Notes under the pieces: model-generated
What the model saw: the letters and a program-made list of their open reading frames with translations, nothing else
The model's database searches: none
Told to the model about the DNA's origin: nothing
Shown: positions 43,370 to 53,428 of the stretch, in pieces
Position numbering within the stretch: the first letter of the stretch is position 1
Layout of the letters: each line of letters begins with the position of its first letter
Made by a program: the position numbers and the translations under genes
Origin: Solicola gregarius
GTDB lineage: Bacteria > Actinomycetota > Actinomycetes > Propionibacteriales > Nocardioidaceae
Assembly (NCBI RefSeq): GCF_025790165.1
Contig: NZ_CP094970.1
Coordinates: 310,001 to 374,000 of the forward strand
Direction: 5' to 3'
DNA: 64,000 nucleotides

Positions 43370-44866
43370 TCAGGTGAGCTTCTCCAGGATCAGCTCGCGT
43401 ACGCGGCCGGCGTCGGCCTGACCGCGCATCTCCTTCATCACCGCACCGATGAGCGCACCGGCCGCCGCATGCTTGCCGCCGCGGATCTTGTCGGCGACAT
43501 CGGGGTTCGCCTCGATCGCGCGGTCGACCGCCTCGCCGAGCGCACCCTCGTCGGAGACGACCTCGAGCCCGCGCGCGGAGACGACCTCCTCGGGCGAGCC
43601 CTCCCCCGCCAGCACGCCGTCGAACACCTGTCGGGCCAGCTTGTCGTTGACCCGCCCGGCGTCGACGAGCGCTTGGATCTCCGCGACCTGCGCGGGGGTG
43701 ATCGCCAGCTCGGCGAGGTCGACGTCCTGCTCGTTGGCCCGCCGGGCGAGCTCGGAGAGCCACCACTTTCGGGCGGCCTGCGGCGCCGCGCCCGCGGCGA
43801 TCGTCTCGGCGACCAGGTCGAGCGCGCCCGCTCCCACCACGTCGCGCATGTCGAGGTCGGAGTATCCCCACTCCTGCTGGAGGCGCGCGCGCCGCTCGGC
43901 GGGTGGCTCGGGCAGCTCGGCGCGGAGCTCCTCGACCCACTCGCGCGACGGCGCGATCGGCACGAGGTCGGGCTCCGGGAAGTACCGGTAGTCGTCGGCG
44001 TCGGACTTCTCGCGGCCCGAGGTCGTCACGCCGGTGTCCTCGTGCCAGTGCCGCGTCTCCTGTACGACCCGCTCGCCGGCGTCGAGTACGCCGGCCTGCC
44101 GGCCGACCTCGAAGCGGACTGCCCGCTCGACCGAGCGCAGCGAGTTGACGTTCTTCGTCTCCGTACGCGTGCCGAGCGCCGCTTCGGCGTCCGGGCGCAG
44201 CGACAGGTTCACGTCGCAGCGCAGCGATCCCTGCTCCATGCGTACGTCGGAGACGCCGAGGCCGAGCACCAGCTCACGCAGGTGGGCGACGTACGCGCGC
44301 GCGACCTCCGGCGCCTTGTCGCCGGCGCCCTCGATCGGCTTCGTGACGATCTCGATCAGCGGGATGCCGGCCCGGTTGTAGTCGACCAGCGAGTGGTCCG
44401 CGCCGTGGATGCGCCCGGTCGCGCCCCCCACATGCAGGGTCTTGCCGGTGTCCTCCTCCATGTGCGCGCGCTCGATGTCGATGCGGTACGTCTCGCCGTC
44501 GACGGCGACCTCAGTCCAGCCCTCGAAGCAGATCGGCTCGTCGTACTGCGAGGTCTGGAAGTTCTTCGGCATATCGGGGTAGAAGTAGTTCTTGCGCGCG
44601 AAGCGGCACCACTCGGCGATCTCGCAGTTGAGCGCGAGCCCGATGCGCATCGCCGACTCGACGGCCGTGCGGTTGACCACCGGCAGCGCACCGGGGAGGC
44701 CGAGACACACGGGGCACACCTGCGTGTTGGGTTCCGCGCCGAACGTCGTGGAGCAACCGCAGAACATCTTCGAGACGGTGTTCAACTCGACGTGCACCTC
44801 GAGCCCGAGCACCGGATCGAACCGGGTCAAGGCCTCCTCGAAGGACACCATCGTCGCCGCGGTCAT
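43370..44866 (-). CDS. gatB: Asp/Glu-tRNA amidotransferase subunit B
   Basis: A 498-residue GatB that amidates Glu-tRNA(Gln) and Asp-tRNA(Asn). The tRNA/kinase part ([54 protein letters not shown]) and the C-terminal YqeY-like helical tail are present. ATG 44866 overlaps the gatA stop by four bases. Confidence 0.97.
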   Translation of the reverse strand: MTAATMVSFEEALTRFDPVLGLEVHVELNTVSKMFCGCSTTFGAEPNTQVCPVCLGLPGALPVVNRTAVESAMRIGLALNCEIAEWCRFARKNYFYPDMPKNFQTSQYDEPICFEGWTEVAVDGETYRIDIERAHMEEDTGKTLHVGGATGRIHGADHSLVDYNRAGIPLIEIVTKPIEGAGDKAPEVARAYVAHLRELVLGLGVSDVRMEQGSLRCDVNLSLRPDAEAALGTRTETKNVNSLRSVERAVRFEVGRQAGVLDAGERVVQETRHWHEDTGVTTSGREKSDADDYRYFPEPDLVPIAPSREWVEELRAELPEPPAERRARLQQEWGYSDLDMRDVVGAGALDLVAETIAAGAAPQAARKWWLSELARRANEQDVDLAELAITPAQVAEIQALVDAGRVNDKLARQVFDGVLAGEGSPEEVVSARGLEVVSDEGALGEAVDRAIEANPDVADKIRGGKHAAAGALIGAVMKEMRGQADAGRVRELILEKLT

Positions 44867-46371
44867 GCGCGTACCTCCCGCTCCGGGTCGCCGGCGAGCA
44901 GCGGCCCGCCCCATTTCTCCTGCAGCATTCGCTCGATCGCGACGCCGACGTTGTACAGCCGGTCGTCGGCGGTCGCCGGAGCCAGCACCTGTACGGCGGC
45001 CGGGAGGCCGTCCTCGTCGGCTAGGCCGCTCGGCACCGAGAGACCCGGGAGGCCAGCGAGGTTCGCCGGCAGCGTCGCGACGTCGTTCAGGTACATCGCC
45101 AGCGGGTCGCCCATCATGTCGCCGAACTTGAACGCCGTCGTCGGCGCCGTCGGCGAGATCAGCACGTCCGCCTGCTCGAACGCCGCCGCGAAGTCGCGGC
45201 TGATCAACGTACGTACCTTCTGCGCCGAGCCGTAGTAGGCGTCGTAGTAGCCGCTGGACAGCGCGTACGTGCCGAGGATGATGCGGCGCTTGACCTCGTC
45301 GCCGAAACCGGCGTCACGGGTCGCGGCCATCACCTGCTCGGCGCTGGGTGCGTCGACACCGTCGGGGGCGACGCGCAGGCCGTAGCGCATCGCGTCGAAC
45401 TTGGCGAGGTTGCTGCTGACCTCGCTCGGCATGATCAGGTAGTACGCCGCGAGCGCGTGCTCGACGTGCGGACACGACACCTCGACGACATCGGCGCCGG
45501 CCTTCGTGAGCAGCTCGACGACATCGCCGAAGCGCGCCTCGACACCGGGCTGGAAGCCCTCGCCGCCGAGCTCCTTGACGATGCCGATCCGCATCCCGGA
45601 GACGTCACCGCGCCGGGCCGCCGCGACGACGTCGGGAACGCGCCGGTCGATGCTGGTCGAGTCCATCGGGTCGTGACCGGCGATCACCTCGTGGAGCAGG
45701 GCGGCATCGAGTACGGAGCGACTCACCGGCCCCGCCTGGTCGAGGCTGCTGGCCATCGCGACCAGGCCGTACCGCGAGACGCCACCGTAGGTCGGCTTGA
45801 CGCCGACGGTGCCGGTGAGGGCACTCGGCTGGCGGATCGAGCCACCGGTGTCGGTGCCGATCGCGATCGGGACCTGTCGCGCGGCGACCGCCGCCGCAGA
45901 CCCGCCACCCGAGCCACCGGGCACCCGGTCGGTGTCCCAGGGGTTGCGGGTCGGTCCGTACGCGGAGTGCTCGGTCGACGAGCCCATCGCGAACTCGTCC
46001 ATATTGGTCTTGCCGACGATCGGCATGCCGGCGGCGCGGATGCGTGCGACCACCGTCGCGTCGTACGGCGGCACCCAGCCCTCGAGGATCTTGGAACCGC
46101 AGGTGGTCGGCAGACCCTTGGTCGCGATGATGTCCTTCACGGCGATCGGTACGCCCGCGAGCGGGCCGAGCTCCTCGCCTGCGGCGCGTCGCTCGTCGAC
46201 GTCACGGGCGGTGGCGAGCGCCCCGTCGGGATCGACGTGCAGGAACGCGTTGATCGAGTCGTCGACGGCGGAGATGCGCTCGAGGCTCGCCCGGGTCGCG
46301 TCGACCGACGAGACCTCGCCCTCGGCAAGGCGCGCGGCGAGCTCGGCCGCGCTGAGGTCGGTGAGGTTCAC
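44863..46371 (-). CDS. gatA: Asp/Glu-tRNA amidotransferase subunit A
   Basis: A 502-residue amidase-signature subunit that releases ammonia from glutamine. The Ser-cis-Ser-Lys triad is readable: VPIAVKDII (Lys), [13 protein letters not shown] (Ser) and [12 protein letters not shown] (nucleophile Ser). The start is GTG 46371, inside the end of gatC. Middle gene of gatCAB. Confidence 0.97.
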   Translation of the reverse strand: MNLTDLSAAELAARLAEGEVSSVDATRASLERISAVDDSINAFLHVDPDGALATARDVDERRAAGEELGPLAGVPIAVKDIIATKGLPTTCGSKILEGWVPPYDATVVARIRAAGMPIVGKTNMDEFAMGSSTEHSAYGPTRNPWDTDRVPGGSGGGSAAAVAARQVPIAIGTDTGGSIRQPSALTGTVGVKPTYGGVSRYGLVAMASSLDQAGPVSRSVLDAALLHEVIAGHDPMDSTSIDRRVPDVVAAARRGDVSGMRIGIVKELGGEGFQPGVEARFGDVVELLTKAGADVVEVSCPHVEHALAAYYLIMPSEVSSNLAKFDAMRYGLRVAPDGVDAPSAEQVMAATRDAGFGDEVKRRIILGTYALSSGYYDAYYGSAQKVRTLISRDFAAAFEQADVLISPTAPTTAFKFGDMMGDPLAMYLNDVATLPANLAGLPGLSVPSGLADEDGLPAAVQVLAPATADDRLYNVGVAIERMLQEKWGGPLLAGDPEREVRA

Positions 46372-46682
46372 TGCTCCTCCCCCAGGATCCGTGGGACGGA
46401 GAATCGCTGCTGCTCGACCGCCGGCGCCATCGCCAACGCCTCCTCGGGTGTCAGCCCGGGGCGTACCTCGTCGGCGCGGAACACGTTGCTCAGCGGCACC
46501 GCATGCGACGTCGGCGGAATGTCAGCGTCGGCGACCTCGGACACGACCGCGACCGAGTCGAGGATGACCGACAGCTCGGGCGCGAGCCGGTCGAGCTCGC
46601 CGTCGGACAGGCTGATGCGTGCGAGGCTCGCCAGGTGGGCGACGTCGGCGCGGGTGATTCCCGCGGCGTCTTGCTCGCTCAT
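46368..46682 (-). CDS. gatC: Asp/Glu-tRNA amidotransferase subunit C
   Basis: A 104-residue GatC that holds the A and B subunits together ([20 protein letters not shown], the typical N-terminal helix). First gene of the operon; overlaps gatA by four bases. No riboswitch or leader peptide is visible before it. Confidence 0.95.
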   Translation of the reverse strand: MSEQDAAGITRADVAHLASLARISLSDGELDRLAPELSVILDSVAVVSEVADADIPPTSHAVPLSNVFRADEVRPGLTPEEALAMAPAVEQQRFSVPRILGEEQ

Positions 46683-46795
46683 GAGGGCAGGGATTCCCTT
46701 CGTGGATTGCTGGGATTACCGGGCCATCCTAGTGCTCCGGTCGGCCTGGGCCTGCGGGCATGTCCGGACCCACCGTGGGCGCTACGCTGGCGAGC

Positions 46796-47137
46796 ATGAG
46801 CCGCATCTTCACCACCAGCTTCGCGTCCGTGTACCCGCACTACGTAACCAAGGTGGAGAAGAAGGGGCGTACGAAGGCCGAGCTCGGCGAGGTCATCGAG
46901 TGGCTGACCGGGTTTGACGAGTCGGCGTTGGGCCGCCACCTCGAAGCGGGTACGACCTTCGAGGCCTTCTTCGCCGACGCGCGCCTGAACCCCAACGCAT
47001 CGCTGATCAAGGGTGTGGTGTGCGGCGTGCGGGTCGAGGATCTCGAAGACCCGTTGATGCAGAAGATCCGCTACCTGGACAAGCTGGTCGACGAGCTGGC
47101 CAAGGGCAAGGCCATGGACAAGGTCCTGCGTTCGTGA
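46796..47137 (+). CDS. DUF2200 family protein
   Basis: A 113-residue protein of the DUF2200 family ([53 protein letters not shown]; each part typical). Homologues are widespread but have no assigned function. The ATG at 46796 gives the family start. Confidence 0.85.
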   Translation: MSRIFTTSFASVYPHYVTKVEKKGRTKAELGEVIEWLTGFDESALGRHLEAGTTFEAFFADARLNPNASLIKGVVCGVRVEDLEDPLMQKIRYLDKLVDELAKGKAMDKVLRS

Positions 47138-47172
47138 CGGTCAGGACACCCGACTGAGGAGGATGGAGACTC

Positions 47173-47550
47173 ATGGATCGCACCTCCGTGCAGCGTTGGG
47201 TCGAGCAGTACGAGCGGCTCTGGCGTACGCCCGGCACCGACCGCTTGGCGGAGCTCTTCGTACCCGACGCGCGCTACCGTCCGTCGCCCTGGGCGCGATC
47301 GGTCGACGGGTTGGATGAGATCGCACCGTTCTGGGAGTCCGAACGCCGCGGCGCCGACGAGGAGTTCAGTCTGTCCAGCTACGTACTTGCCGTCGATGGC
47401 GATACCGCAGTCGTGCGCGTCACCGTCGAGTACGAAGCCTCGGCGGCCGGGGCGTGGCGCGATCTGTGGATCCTCACCTTCGCCGCGGACGGCCGGTGCG
47501 CATCGTTCGAGGAATGGCCGTTCGCGCCGGACCAACCCGACGGACACTAG
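47173..47550 (+). CDS. SnoaL/NTF2-like protein
   Basis: A 125-residue NTF2-fold protein (SVQRWVEQYERLWRTPG, LAELFVPDARYRPSPWA, DLWILTFAADGRCASFEEWP). Many such proteins are lyases, isomerases or ligand-binding domains; the function here is unknown. GAGGAGG lies upstream. Follows the DUF2200 gene by 35 bp and may be co-transcribed. Confidence 0.82.
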   Translation: MDRTSVQRWVEQYERLWRTPGTDRLAELFVPDARYRPSPWARSVDGLDEIAPFWESERRGADEEFSLSSYVLAVDGDTAVVRVTVEYEASAAGAWRDLWILTFAADGRCASFEEWPFAPDQPDGH

Positions 47551-47599
47551 CGAGTCCGCTCGGACGGGACGGCGCTCTTGCGCACCGCTGCACCCACGG

Positions 47600-48184
47600 T
47601 CAGGCCGGTTGGCCGGGCTCGGCATGGCGGGTCATCGCGGGGAGTCCGTCGATCGACCTGGCGTTCTTGGTCTCGTCGTAGTCGACGTACGCCGCAGCAC
47701 CCTTCTTCTCCTGGTGCAGGTCGAGGATCGTCCGGTCGGCGACGAAGTCCATCTCCGGCACTGCCCAACCGCATGCATCGCTGAGTCGGTCGGCGTCGAT
47801 CACGATGATCGCCCGCTGGCCGACGACGCGGTCCTTGCCGAAGGCCCGGCGAAGCTCTGCGAACTCGGGGTCGTCCTTGCGCACGACGGTGCCTCGTCCG
47901 TGGATGCGGACGACCTGCGGCCGACCGTCGAACGCGCAGAACATCACACAGATGCGCCCGTTGCCCGGCTCGCGCAGGTGAGCCACGGTCTCGACACCCG
48001 AGGCGTGGAAGTCGAGGTACGCGACCCGGTGTGGCCCCAGAACCCGGAACGTACCGGCCATGCCCTTGGGCGAGACGTTCACGTGACCCGAACCGGACAG
48101 CGGGGCCGTCGCCACGAAGAAGACGGGCTGCGCCTCCATCCAGGCGGCCAGCTTGTCGTCGATCGCCGACAGAACACTGCTCAC
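47600..48184 (-). CDS. Pyridoxamine 5'-phosphate oxidase-family protein
   Basis: A 194-residue split-barrel flavoprotein-like protein (ATAPLSGSGHVNVSPKG, RVAYLDFHASGVETVAHL, RICVMFCAFDGRPQVVRIHG). The family includes FMN- and F420-dependent oxidoreductases; it is not the vitamin B6 enzyme itself. Cofactor cannot be decided from sequence. Confidence 0.85.
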   Translation of the reverse strand: MSSVLSAIDDKLAAWMEAQPVFFVATAPLSGSGHVNVSPKGMAGTFRVLGPHRVAYLDFHASGVETVAHLREPGNGRICVMFCAFDGRPQVVRIHGRGTVVRKDDPEFAELRRAFGKDRVVGQRAIIVIDADRLSDACGWAVPEMDFVADRTILDLHQEKKGAAAYVDYDETKNARSIDGLPAMTRHAEPGQPA

Positions 48185-48308
48185 CGGGCGCTCCTTTCAC
48201 GGAGTTCTGCTCCTGGGAATCGGATCACTCCGAGAGTACGAGAGCAGTCCTCTCCTGCCATCGCTCATCCGAGGGACCCGCAGGCCGGTCGCGTCACCCG
48301 CAGGAGAC

Positions 48309-48503
48309 TCAGCCGAGCAGGAACCAGGCGAGCACCAACACGATCACGAGCCCGACGAGAGCGACGCCCACCAAGACCGCCCGCGAGTGGGGCACCGCGG
48401 ACTCCTCGGGCTCGTGACGGTCGACGAACGCCTGGAACATCTGCGTGCTGGCGCCAGGATCAAGTTCGGCCTCGGGCCGAGGATCCGGATTCTTCTCGGG
48501 CAT
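48309..48503 (-). CDS. Small single-pass membrane protein
   Basis: A 64-residue protein with an acidic/proline-rich N-terminal half (PEKNPDPRPEAELDPG) and one C-terminal helix (VLVGVALVGLVIVLVLAWFL). ATG 48503 is preferred over TTG 48509 because AGGAG lies 7 bp before it. No recognised family. Confidence 0.65.
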   Translation of the reverse strand: MPEKNPDPRPEAELDPGASTQMFQAFVDRHEPEESAVPHSRAVLVGVALVGLVIVLVLAWFLLG

Positions 48504-48591
48504 CGACAAGCTCCTACACAGTGGTTGGGTGCACCACCCTAGAACCTACGTCGCGTCCGTCACGACCCCAGCCGCCTAAGCGGGCGAGAGC

Positions 48592-49164
48592 TCAGACGAC
48601 GTCGTAGACGAGTTTGGCGACGCCGTTCGAGTACGTCGCGGACTCTCGAAGTCTCAGATTCTGCTTGTCTCTATCGATGTGGCTGAAGATGCTCTTCCCG
48701 GCACCGAGGACCACAGGGAAGACGAGTAGGTTGTACCGGTCGATCAGGTCCGCGTCGGCGAGACGTCGGGCGAGCTCCGCGCTTCCATGGATGAAGATCG
48801 CCCCACCGTCGCCCTGCTTGAGTGCGGCGACGTCATCCACCGAGCGCAGGACCGTGATCGGCCCCCAGCCATCGACGAGGTCGTCGTCGGTGAGCGTCGT
48901 CGACACGATGTACTTCGGAAGGTCCTTGTATGCCGCGTGGTCCTCCGATCCCGGCCAGATCGGCGCGAAGGCGTCGTAGCTGCGGCGCCCGAACATCAGG
49001 GCCGTCGTCTCGCCAAGCTCCTCGCCCTTGAGCGAGTACGCCTCGGGTACGAACTCGGTCTGCATCACCCAGCCACCGCTGCGGTGCCCCTCGACCTCAC
49101 CTCCCGGCGAGTCCACTACGCCGTCGAGCGACATGAATCCCGTGTAGACCAGCTCTCTCGTCAA
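48592..49164 (-). CDS. Dihydrofolate-reductase-like (RibD C-terminal) family protein
   Basis: A 190-residue protein of the RibD-C/DHFR-like group (ELVYTGFMSLDGVVDSPGG, ALMFGRRSYDAFAPIWPG, GAIFIHGSAELARRL, LLVFPVVLGAGKSIF). Such stand-alone proteins are NADPH-dependent reductases of unknown substrate. TTG 49164 was chosen because GGAGGAG lies 5 bp upstream; earlier in-frame codons run across that site. Confidence 0.82.
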   Translation of the reverse strand: MTRELVYTGFMSLDGVVDSPGGEVEGHRSGGWVMQTEFVPEAYSLKGEELGETTALMFGRRSYDAFAPIWPGSEDHAAYKDLPKYIVSTTLTDDDLVDGWGPITVLRSVDDVAALKQGDGGAIFIHGSAELARRLADADLIDRYNLLVFPVVLGAGKSIFSHIDRDKQNLRLRESATYSNGVAKLVYDVV

Positions 49165-49315
49165 GACAACTCCTCCTCGATGCAACACTGTGTCGGCCCA
49201 GAGGCGCGGCGACCGCCGCCGTGCTTCTGCTCATGCTTGACGGACGCGATGTGGCGCCCGAACTCATCGCCTGCCGAAGCCTCGCGACGCTTGAGCATCA
49301 TGCGCCGCGCATGTA

Positions 49316-49334
49316 ATCATGCACTATGCATGAT
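49316..49334. promoter_or_regulatory. Palindromic operator overlapping the MarR start codon
   Basis: ATCATGCA-CTA-TGCATGAT is a perfect 8-bp inverted repeat. It covers the MarR-type ATG at 49326, so repressor binding would block both transcription and a leaderless message. Confidence 0.6.
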
Positions 49335-49853
49335 GTGGACCGGACGGCCAATCTCCTTGGCGCCGCGGCCTTGGCCTTGACCGATGTGACCTTGGGTGAT
49401 GCGGCAAGGGTAGGACAGCTCAGTACGAGTAGCGCGGCAGCGCTCGTCACGCTGCTGTCGAACCCGGGACTCAGCGTGAGCGAGCTCGGTAGACGAGTGG
49501 GCCTCAGCCAGCCGGCCGCCGCACGAATGGTGGAGGCTCTCGAAGCGAATGACCTCGTGGAGCGGGTTCCGAGCACCGTCAACCGTCGGTGGATGACCGT
49601 GCGTCCGACCCGGCAGGGAAACCGGCTGGCGAACCAACTGCTCTCGACCCGCAACGCGCCGCTCGTCGATGTCATCGGGGCGCTCGACGCGCATGACCAG
49701 GGGGCGTTGGCCGAGCTGCTGGAGAAGATCCTCACGCACCTCTCCGGCCAGGTGGGGCGGGCCCAGTACATCTGTCGCTTCTGCGATCGCCAGGGTTGTA
49801 CGAAGTCTGCCCCCTGCCCGGTTGGACACGCTGAGCAGTGTCAGGCAACGTGA
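49326..49853 (+). CDS. MarR-family regulator with C-terminal cysteine cluster
   Basis: A 175-residue MarR protein: winged helix in the middle (LSVSELGRRVGLSQPAAARM, RRWMTVRPTRQGNRLA) and a C-terminal tail with five cysteines (ICRFCDRQGCTKSAPCPVGH ... QC). The cluster suggests zinc binding or thiol/metal sensing. Followed after 8 bp by an EamA-type transporter, which it probably controls. An in-frame GTG at 49335 is an alternative start. Confidence 0.85.
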   Translation: MHDVDRTANLLGAAALALTDVTLGDAARVGQLSTSSAAALVTLLSNPGLSVSELGRRVGLSQPAAARMVEALEANDLVERVPSTVNRRWMTVRPTRQGNRLANQLLSTRNAPLVDVIGALDAHDQGALAELLEKILTHLSGQVGRAQYICRFCDRQGCTKSAPCPVGHAEQCQAT

Positions 49854-49861
49854 CGTGACCA

Positions 49862-50719
49862 GTGGGCATTGCACTCGCCCTGTTCTCAGCGATGAGCTAC
49901 GGGACGTCGGACGTCCTCGGCGGCCTCGCGGCTCGGCGCCTCTCCCCTGTTCGAGTCGCGTTGATCGGGCAAGTCGGCGCGTTATGTGTCACCGGGCTCA
50001 TCATGCTCATCTCCACCGACGAGTTGCCGAGCGCCGCCGACCTGGCCTGGGGTGCATGCTCGGGCGTCGGTACCGGATTGGGTATGGCGTTCCTCTTCCG
50101 GGGCATCAGTCGTGGCGCGATGTCTGTTGTCGTACCGGTCAGCGCAGTAGGGGGCGTAGCGCTACCGGTGGTGGTCGGCGCCGTCGTACTTGGCGAGACC
50201 CCGCCCTGGCTGACCTGGGTCGGCGTACTGATTGCGTTGCCAGCGCTCTGGCTCATCAGCAGTAAGCCCAGGGAGCCGGTCTCCGCCGCACGTGGTCCCG
50301 TCCTCGACGGCCTCGCCGCGAGCGGCGGGATCGCACTCCAGTACTTATGCCTCGCACAGGCGGGCACTCATGCCGGGCTCTGGCCGATCCTCAGCGGCCG
50401 AATCGGAGCCATCGCGACGGTTGTGCTTGCTGCCGCGACGTTCATGCGTGAACCCCCGACCACTCGAGATCGGGCGGCCGCATCCTGGACCGCTCTCGCT
50501 CTCAGCGTTGCGGCAGGTGCCCTCGCGGCGACCGCGCTCGGTGCGTACCTGTTCGCCCTTCGAACCGAGCTCATTACCGTCGCTGTCGTCATCTCGTCGC
50601 TCTACCCCGTCGTGCCCGTGGCAGTTGGCCGGGTGATCCTCGGCGAGCGGCTCGAACTGCCCCAGGGTCTCGGGATTGCGGCCGCCCTCGTATCGACGGT
50701 CCTGATAGTCATCTCCTGA
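49862..50719 (+). CDS. EamA-type (DMT superfamily) transporter
   Basis: A 285-residue membrane protein with ten predicted helices in two EamA repeats (for example YGTSDVLGGLAARRLSPVRV in the first and SSLYPVVPVAVGRVILGERL in the second). The family exports or imports small metabolites. The start is GTG 49862, 8 bp after the MarR-type gene, so the two form one operon. Confidence 0.87.
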   Translation: MGIALALFSAMSYGTSDVLGGLAARRLSPVRVALIGQVGALCVTGLIMLISTDELPSAADLAWGACSGVGTGLGMAFLFRGISRGAMSVVVPVSAVGGVALPVVVGAVVLGETPPWLTWVGVLIALPALWLISSKPREPVSAARGPVLDGLAASGGIALQYLCLAQAGTHAGLWPILSGRIGAIATVVLAAATFMREPPTTRDRAAASWTALALSVAAGALAATALGAYLFALRTELITVAVVISSLYPVVPVAVGRVILGERLELPQGLGIAAALVSTVLIVIS

Positions 50720-50754
50720 CGACGGCGCTTGGTGTTCGCGGCAGACTGGCAACC

Positions 50755-51090
50755 ATGGATGGAGTGCGTGGTCGCCTCGAGACCGAGAGCCAGCAGGCTC
50801 ATCGACGCTTGGCGAGCCTGACCCGCGACTTCGACAGGGTGGTGGCGGGCTCACGCGATGCCAATGGTGATGACGAGCATGACCCCGAGGGGGCAACGAT
50901 CGCCTTCGAGAGGTCGCAGGTCGGCGCGCTCATCCGACAGACGGAGCACCATCTCGGAGAGGTCGACGCCGCGCTGGCGAGGCTGGACGCGGGCACGTAC
51001 GGAACCTGTGAGCGCTGTGGCGCTTCGATCGACCAGGGTCGCCTCGAAGCCAGACCCGTGGCACGTACCTGCATCCGGTGCGCCGCGTAG
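50755..51090 (+). CDS. TraR/DksA-type zinc finger protein
   Basis: A 111-residue protein: a coiled-coil first part and a C-terminal zinc finger (YGTCERCGASIDQGRLEARP then CIRC). Such short DksA-like proteins bind the secondary channel of RNA polymerase. Little upstream space holds a ribosome site, so it may be leaderless. Confidence 0.87.
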   Translation: MDGVRGRLETESQQAHRRLASLTRDFDRVVAGSRDANGDDEHDPEGATIAFERSQVGALIRQTEHHLGEVDAALARLDAGTYGTCERCGASIDQGRLEARPVARTCIRCAA

Positions 51091-51105
51091 GGCTCGGCCC
51101 ACGCA

Positions 51106-51540
51106 TCAGTCCCGCGCAACCTGTGCGAGGGCGTCACGCACGATCGCGAGGTCGGCCGGATCGACACGGTCGATGAACAACTCCCGTACGAGCTCGACGT
51201 GCGCGGGCAAGACACGGCCGAGGAGCGCCTTGCCGTCCGGCGTCGGATAGAGCAACACGGCCCGGTCGTCGGCCGGGCTCGCGCGACGCGCGACCAGCCC
51301 TCGACCGGCCAGCTGACCGGCTTGGTACGTCAGCCCGCTCTTGGTGACCGCGAGTGACCGCGCCAGCTCGCTCATGCCGATGCCGTCGGCGCCCGAGCCG
51401 AGCCGAGCGAGGATTGCGAACTGCACCTCGGTCAGGTCGTAGGCCCTGAGCTGATGCGCCACCGCCCGCTGCAGGCGATCGCCTGCATTGCGAAGCGCGA
51501 AGTACGCCGCAAGCTCATCGGCGCTGAGGTCTTTGGCCAC
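51106..51540 (-). CDS. MarR-family transcriptional regulator
   Basis: A 144-residue MarR protein (TEVQFAILARLGSGADGIGM, ELARSLAVTKSGLTYQAGQL, SPADDRAVLLYPTPDGKALL). Start GTG 51540. Divergent from a reductase/hydrolase operon, with two copies of a palindrome in the 99-bp gap; it probably represses that operon and itself. Confidence 0.9.
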   Translation of the reverse strand: MAKDLSADELAAYFALRNAGDRLQRAVAHQLRAYDLTEVQFAILARLGSGADGIGMSELARSLAVTKSGLTYQAGQLAGRGLVARRASPADDRAVLLYPTPDGKALLGRVLPAHVELVRELFIDRVDPADLAIVRDALAQVARD

Positions 51541-51553
51541 AAGACTCCCGTTT

Positions 51554-51601
51554 GTTCAAATTCGAACTACCTGCTACGTTCTTACTTGTTCAAATTAGAA
51601 C
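51554..51601. promoter_or_regulatory. Two copies of a GTTCAAATTnGAAC operator
   Basis: GTTCAAATTCGAAC (51554-51567) and GTTCAAATTAGAAC (51588-51601) are 34 bp apart centre to centre, a little over three helical turns. Each is an imperfect palindrome, as used by MarR dimers. Confidence 0.65.
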
Positions 51602-51639
51602 GATACACCGGGCGGTACGCCGCCGGACAGGAGAACATC

Positions 51640-52275
51640 ATGCGCATCGCCATCCTCGGCACCGGCCACATGGGCCGCACCCTCGGCACGAGTCTGATCA
51701 GTGCCGGCCACGACGTCGTGTTCGGATCCCGCGAGCCCGGCTCGGCAACCGACCTCCCCGCGCCGGCGGTCGGCCACACCGAGGCCATCGCCGCGAGCGA
51801 CGTCGTCGTCAGCGCCCTCGCCGCGGACCACTCGCTCGCAACCCTCACGCCGCTCGGCGAGGCGCTCGCCGATCGGGTCCTGATCGACATCGGCAATGCC
51901 GTCAACCAGGAGATGGACTTGATCTATCCGGACTCCAGCCTTGGTGAGCGGCTGCAGCGGGCACTCCCGAACGTACGAGTGGTCAAGACGCTCAACACGC
52001 TTGCCGGCGCGATCGGCGCGAACCCGACCCTGCTGCCGGCGCCGACGAACGTGTTCCTCTCGGGCGACGATGCCGCCGCCAAGTCGGTCGTCGCAGGTCT
52101 CCTGACCGATCTCGGGTGGGCGGCTTCGCAACAGATCGACCTCGGCGCGATCACGACCGCGCGCGCCGTCGAGCACTACTTCCTGCTGTTCGCTGCCCTG
52201 ATGGGCGCCCTGCACACCCCGATGTTCAACCTCGCCATCGCCTCTGCCCCGGCCACCCAGGAGAACACCCCATGA
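51640..52275 (+). CDS. NADPH-dependent F420 reductase-like oxidoreductase
   Basis: A 211-residue Rossmann protein (RIAILGTGHMGRTLGTSLIS, VVFGSREPGS, VLIDIGNAVN, VRVVKTLNTLAGAI) of the NADP/F420 oxidoreductase group. ATG 51640 is preceded by ACAGGAGAA. First gene of the operon controlled by the divergent MarR; overlaps the next gene by ATGA. Confidence 0.87.
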   Translation: MRIAILGTGHMGRTLGTSLISAGHDVVFGSREPGSATDLPAPAVGHTEAIAASDVVVSALAADHSLATLTPLGEALADRVLIDIGNAVNQEMDLIYPDSSLGERLQRALPNVRVVKTLNTLAGAIGANPTLLPAPTNVFLSGDDAAAKSVVAGLLTDLGWAASQQIDLGAITTARAVEHYFLLFAALMGALHTPMFNLAIASAPATQENTP

Positions 52276-53174
52276 CAACGCAGCAACGCGACACCGTCGA
52301 CCAGATTCTCCGGAGCGTCCCGTTCGACATGGGAGGTGAGGTCGATGACCAGCGACCGCTTTTCGCGGACCTGATCTCGGCGGTTCCCCTTCCCGACGAC
52401 GTGCACACCGAGCACGCCGTTCTGGGTGAGGTTCCGGTTGTCACCATCACCCTTGACCGGGTCACCCCGACGGGCACGATCCTCTACTTCCACGGCGGCG
52501 GGTACGCCTTCGGGTCCGCGGCCCTGTCGGCAGGCCTGGCATCCGAACTGGCGCGTAGAGCAGGTGCACGTGCGGTGTCGGTCGACTATGCGCTCGCCCC
52601 GGAACGCCCCTATCCTGCGGCCGTTCAGGACGCGGTCGCGGCGTACAAGGCGCTGCTCGACGATGGCGTCGCCGCGGACGACATCGTTTTCGCCGGAGAG
52701 TCCTCGGGCGGCGGCCTTGCCCTCGCCGCCATCCTGGAGATCCTCTCGACCGGTCTACCGCGACCTGCCGCCGCGTACGTCGCCTCCCCGTGGGTCGACC
52801 TGACGACGACCGGCGAAAGCATGACCACCAAGGCGGACGACGACCCGTCGCTCACCGCCCACGGGCTCAGACGCCGCGCCCGGGACTACGGAACCGACCA
52901 CGACCTGGTCGACGGGCGCATCAGCCCGGTGTTCGCCGACCTCGTCGACTTCCCTGCGTTGCTGATCCAGGTCGGTGGCAACGAGATCCTCCTCGACGAC
53001 GCCACTCGGCTCGCGACCCGGGCCGCCAGTGCCGGTGTTCCGGTCACCCTGGAGGTCACTCCGGATGTTCCGCACGTGTTCGTCGGCTTCGCCGGCATGC
53101 TCGACGAAGCCGACGAGGCTCTCAACGCGGCCGGCCGCTTCCTGCGCGCGAACCTCGCCCGCACGCCCGGCTGA
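52272..53174 (+). CDS. HSL-type alpha/beta hydrolase (esterase)
   Basis: A 300-residue hormone-sensitive-lipase-type esterase. YFHGGGYAFG is the oxyanion motif, GESSGGG the nucleophile elbow, and the catalytic Asp and His lie in LIQVGGNEILLDD and VPHVFVGF. Four-base overlap with the reductase gene, so the two enzymes act together under the MarR-type regulator. Confidence 0.9.
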   Translation: MTTQQRDTVDQILRSVPFDMGGEVDDQRPLFADLISAVPLPDDVHTEHAVLGEVPVVTITLDRVTPTGTILYFHGGGYAFGSAALSAGLASELARRAGARAVSVDYALAPERPYPAAVQDAVAAYKALLDDGVAADDIVFAGESSGGGLALAAILEILSTGLPRPAAAYVASPWVDLTTTGESMTTKADDDPSLTAHGLRRRARDYGTDHDLVDGRISPVFADLVDFPALLIQVGGNEILLDDATRLATRAASAGVPVTLEVTPDVPHVFVGFAGMLDEADEALNAAGRFLRANLARTPG

Positions 53175-53428
53175 GCATCCAACGAGGTGAGAGCGAGACT
53201 CCCGGCGCTGACGGGTACGAGCCGCACGATCGCGGGTCGGAGACCTGCCGGTGCGTGCGCAGCCACAGATGCCAGGTGTTCCGATCAAATCGGGCAATCG
53301 TAGGTTGAGCCGGCCGGCCCGAGCGTAGTGTTCGGACCACGCGGATCTGTCGGCACGTTCGATCGCGGAATGCCCACCGACCCCTCCGCTCGGTCCCGGT
53401 CGGGACGAGTACACGCGAGGTGGTCATC

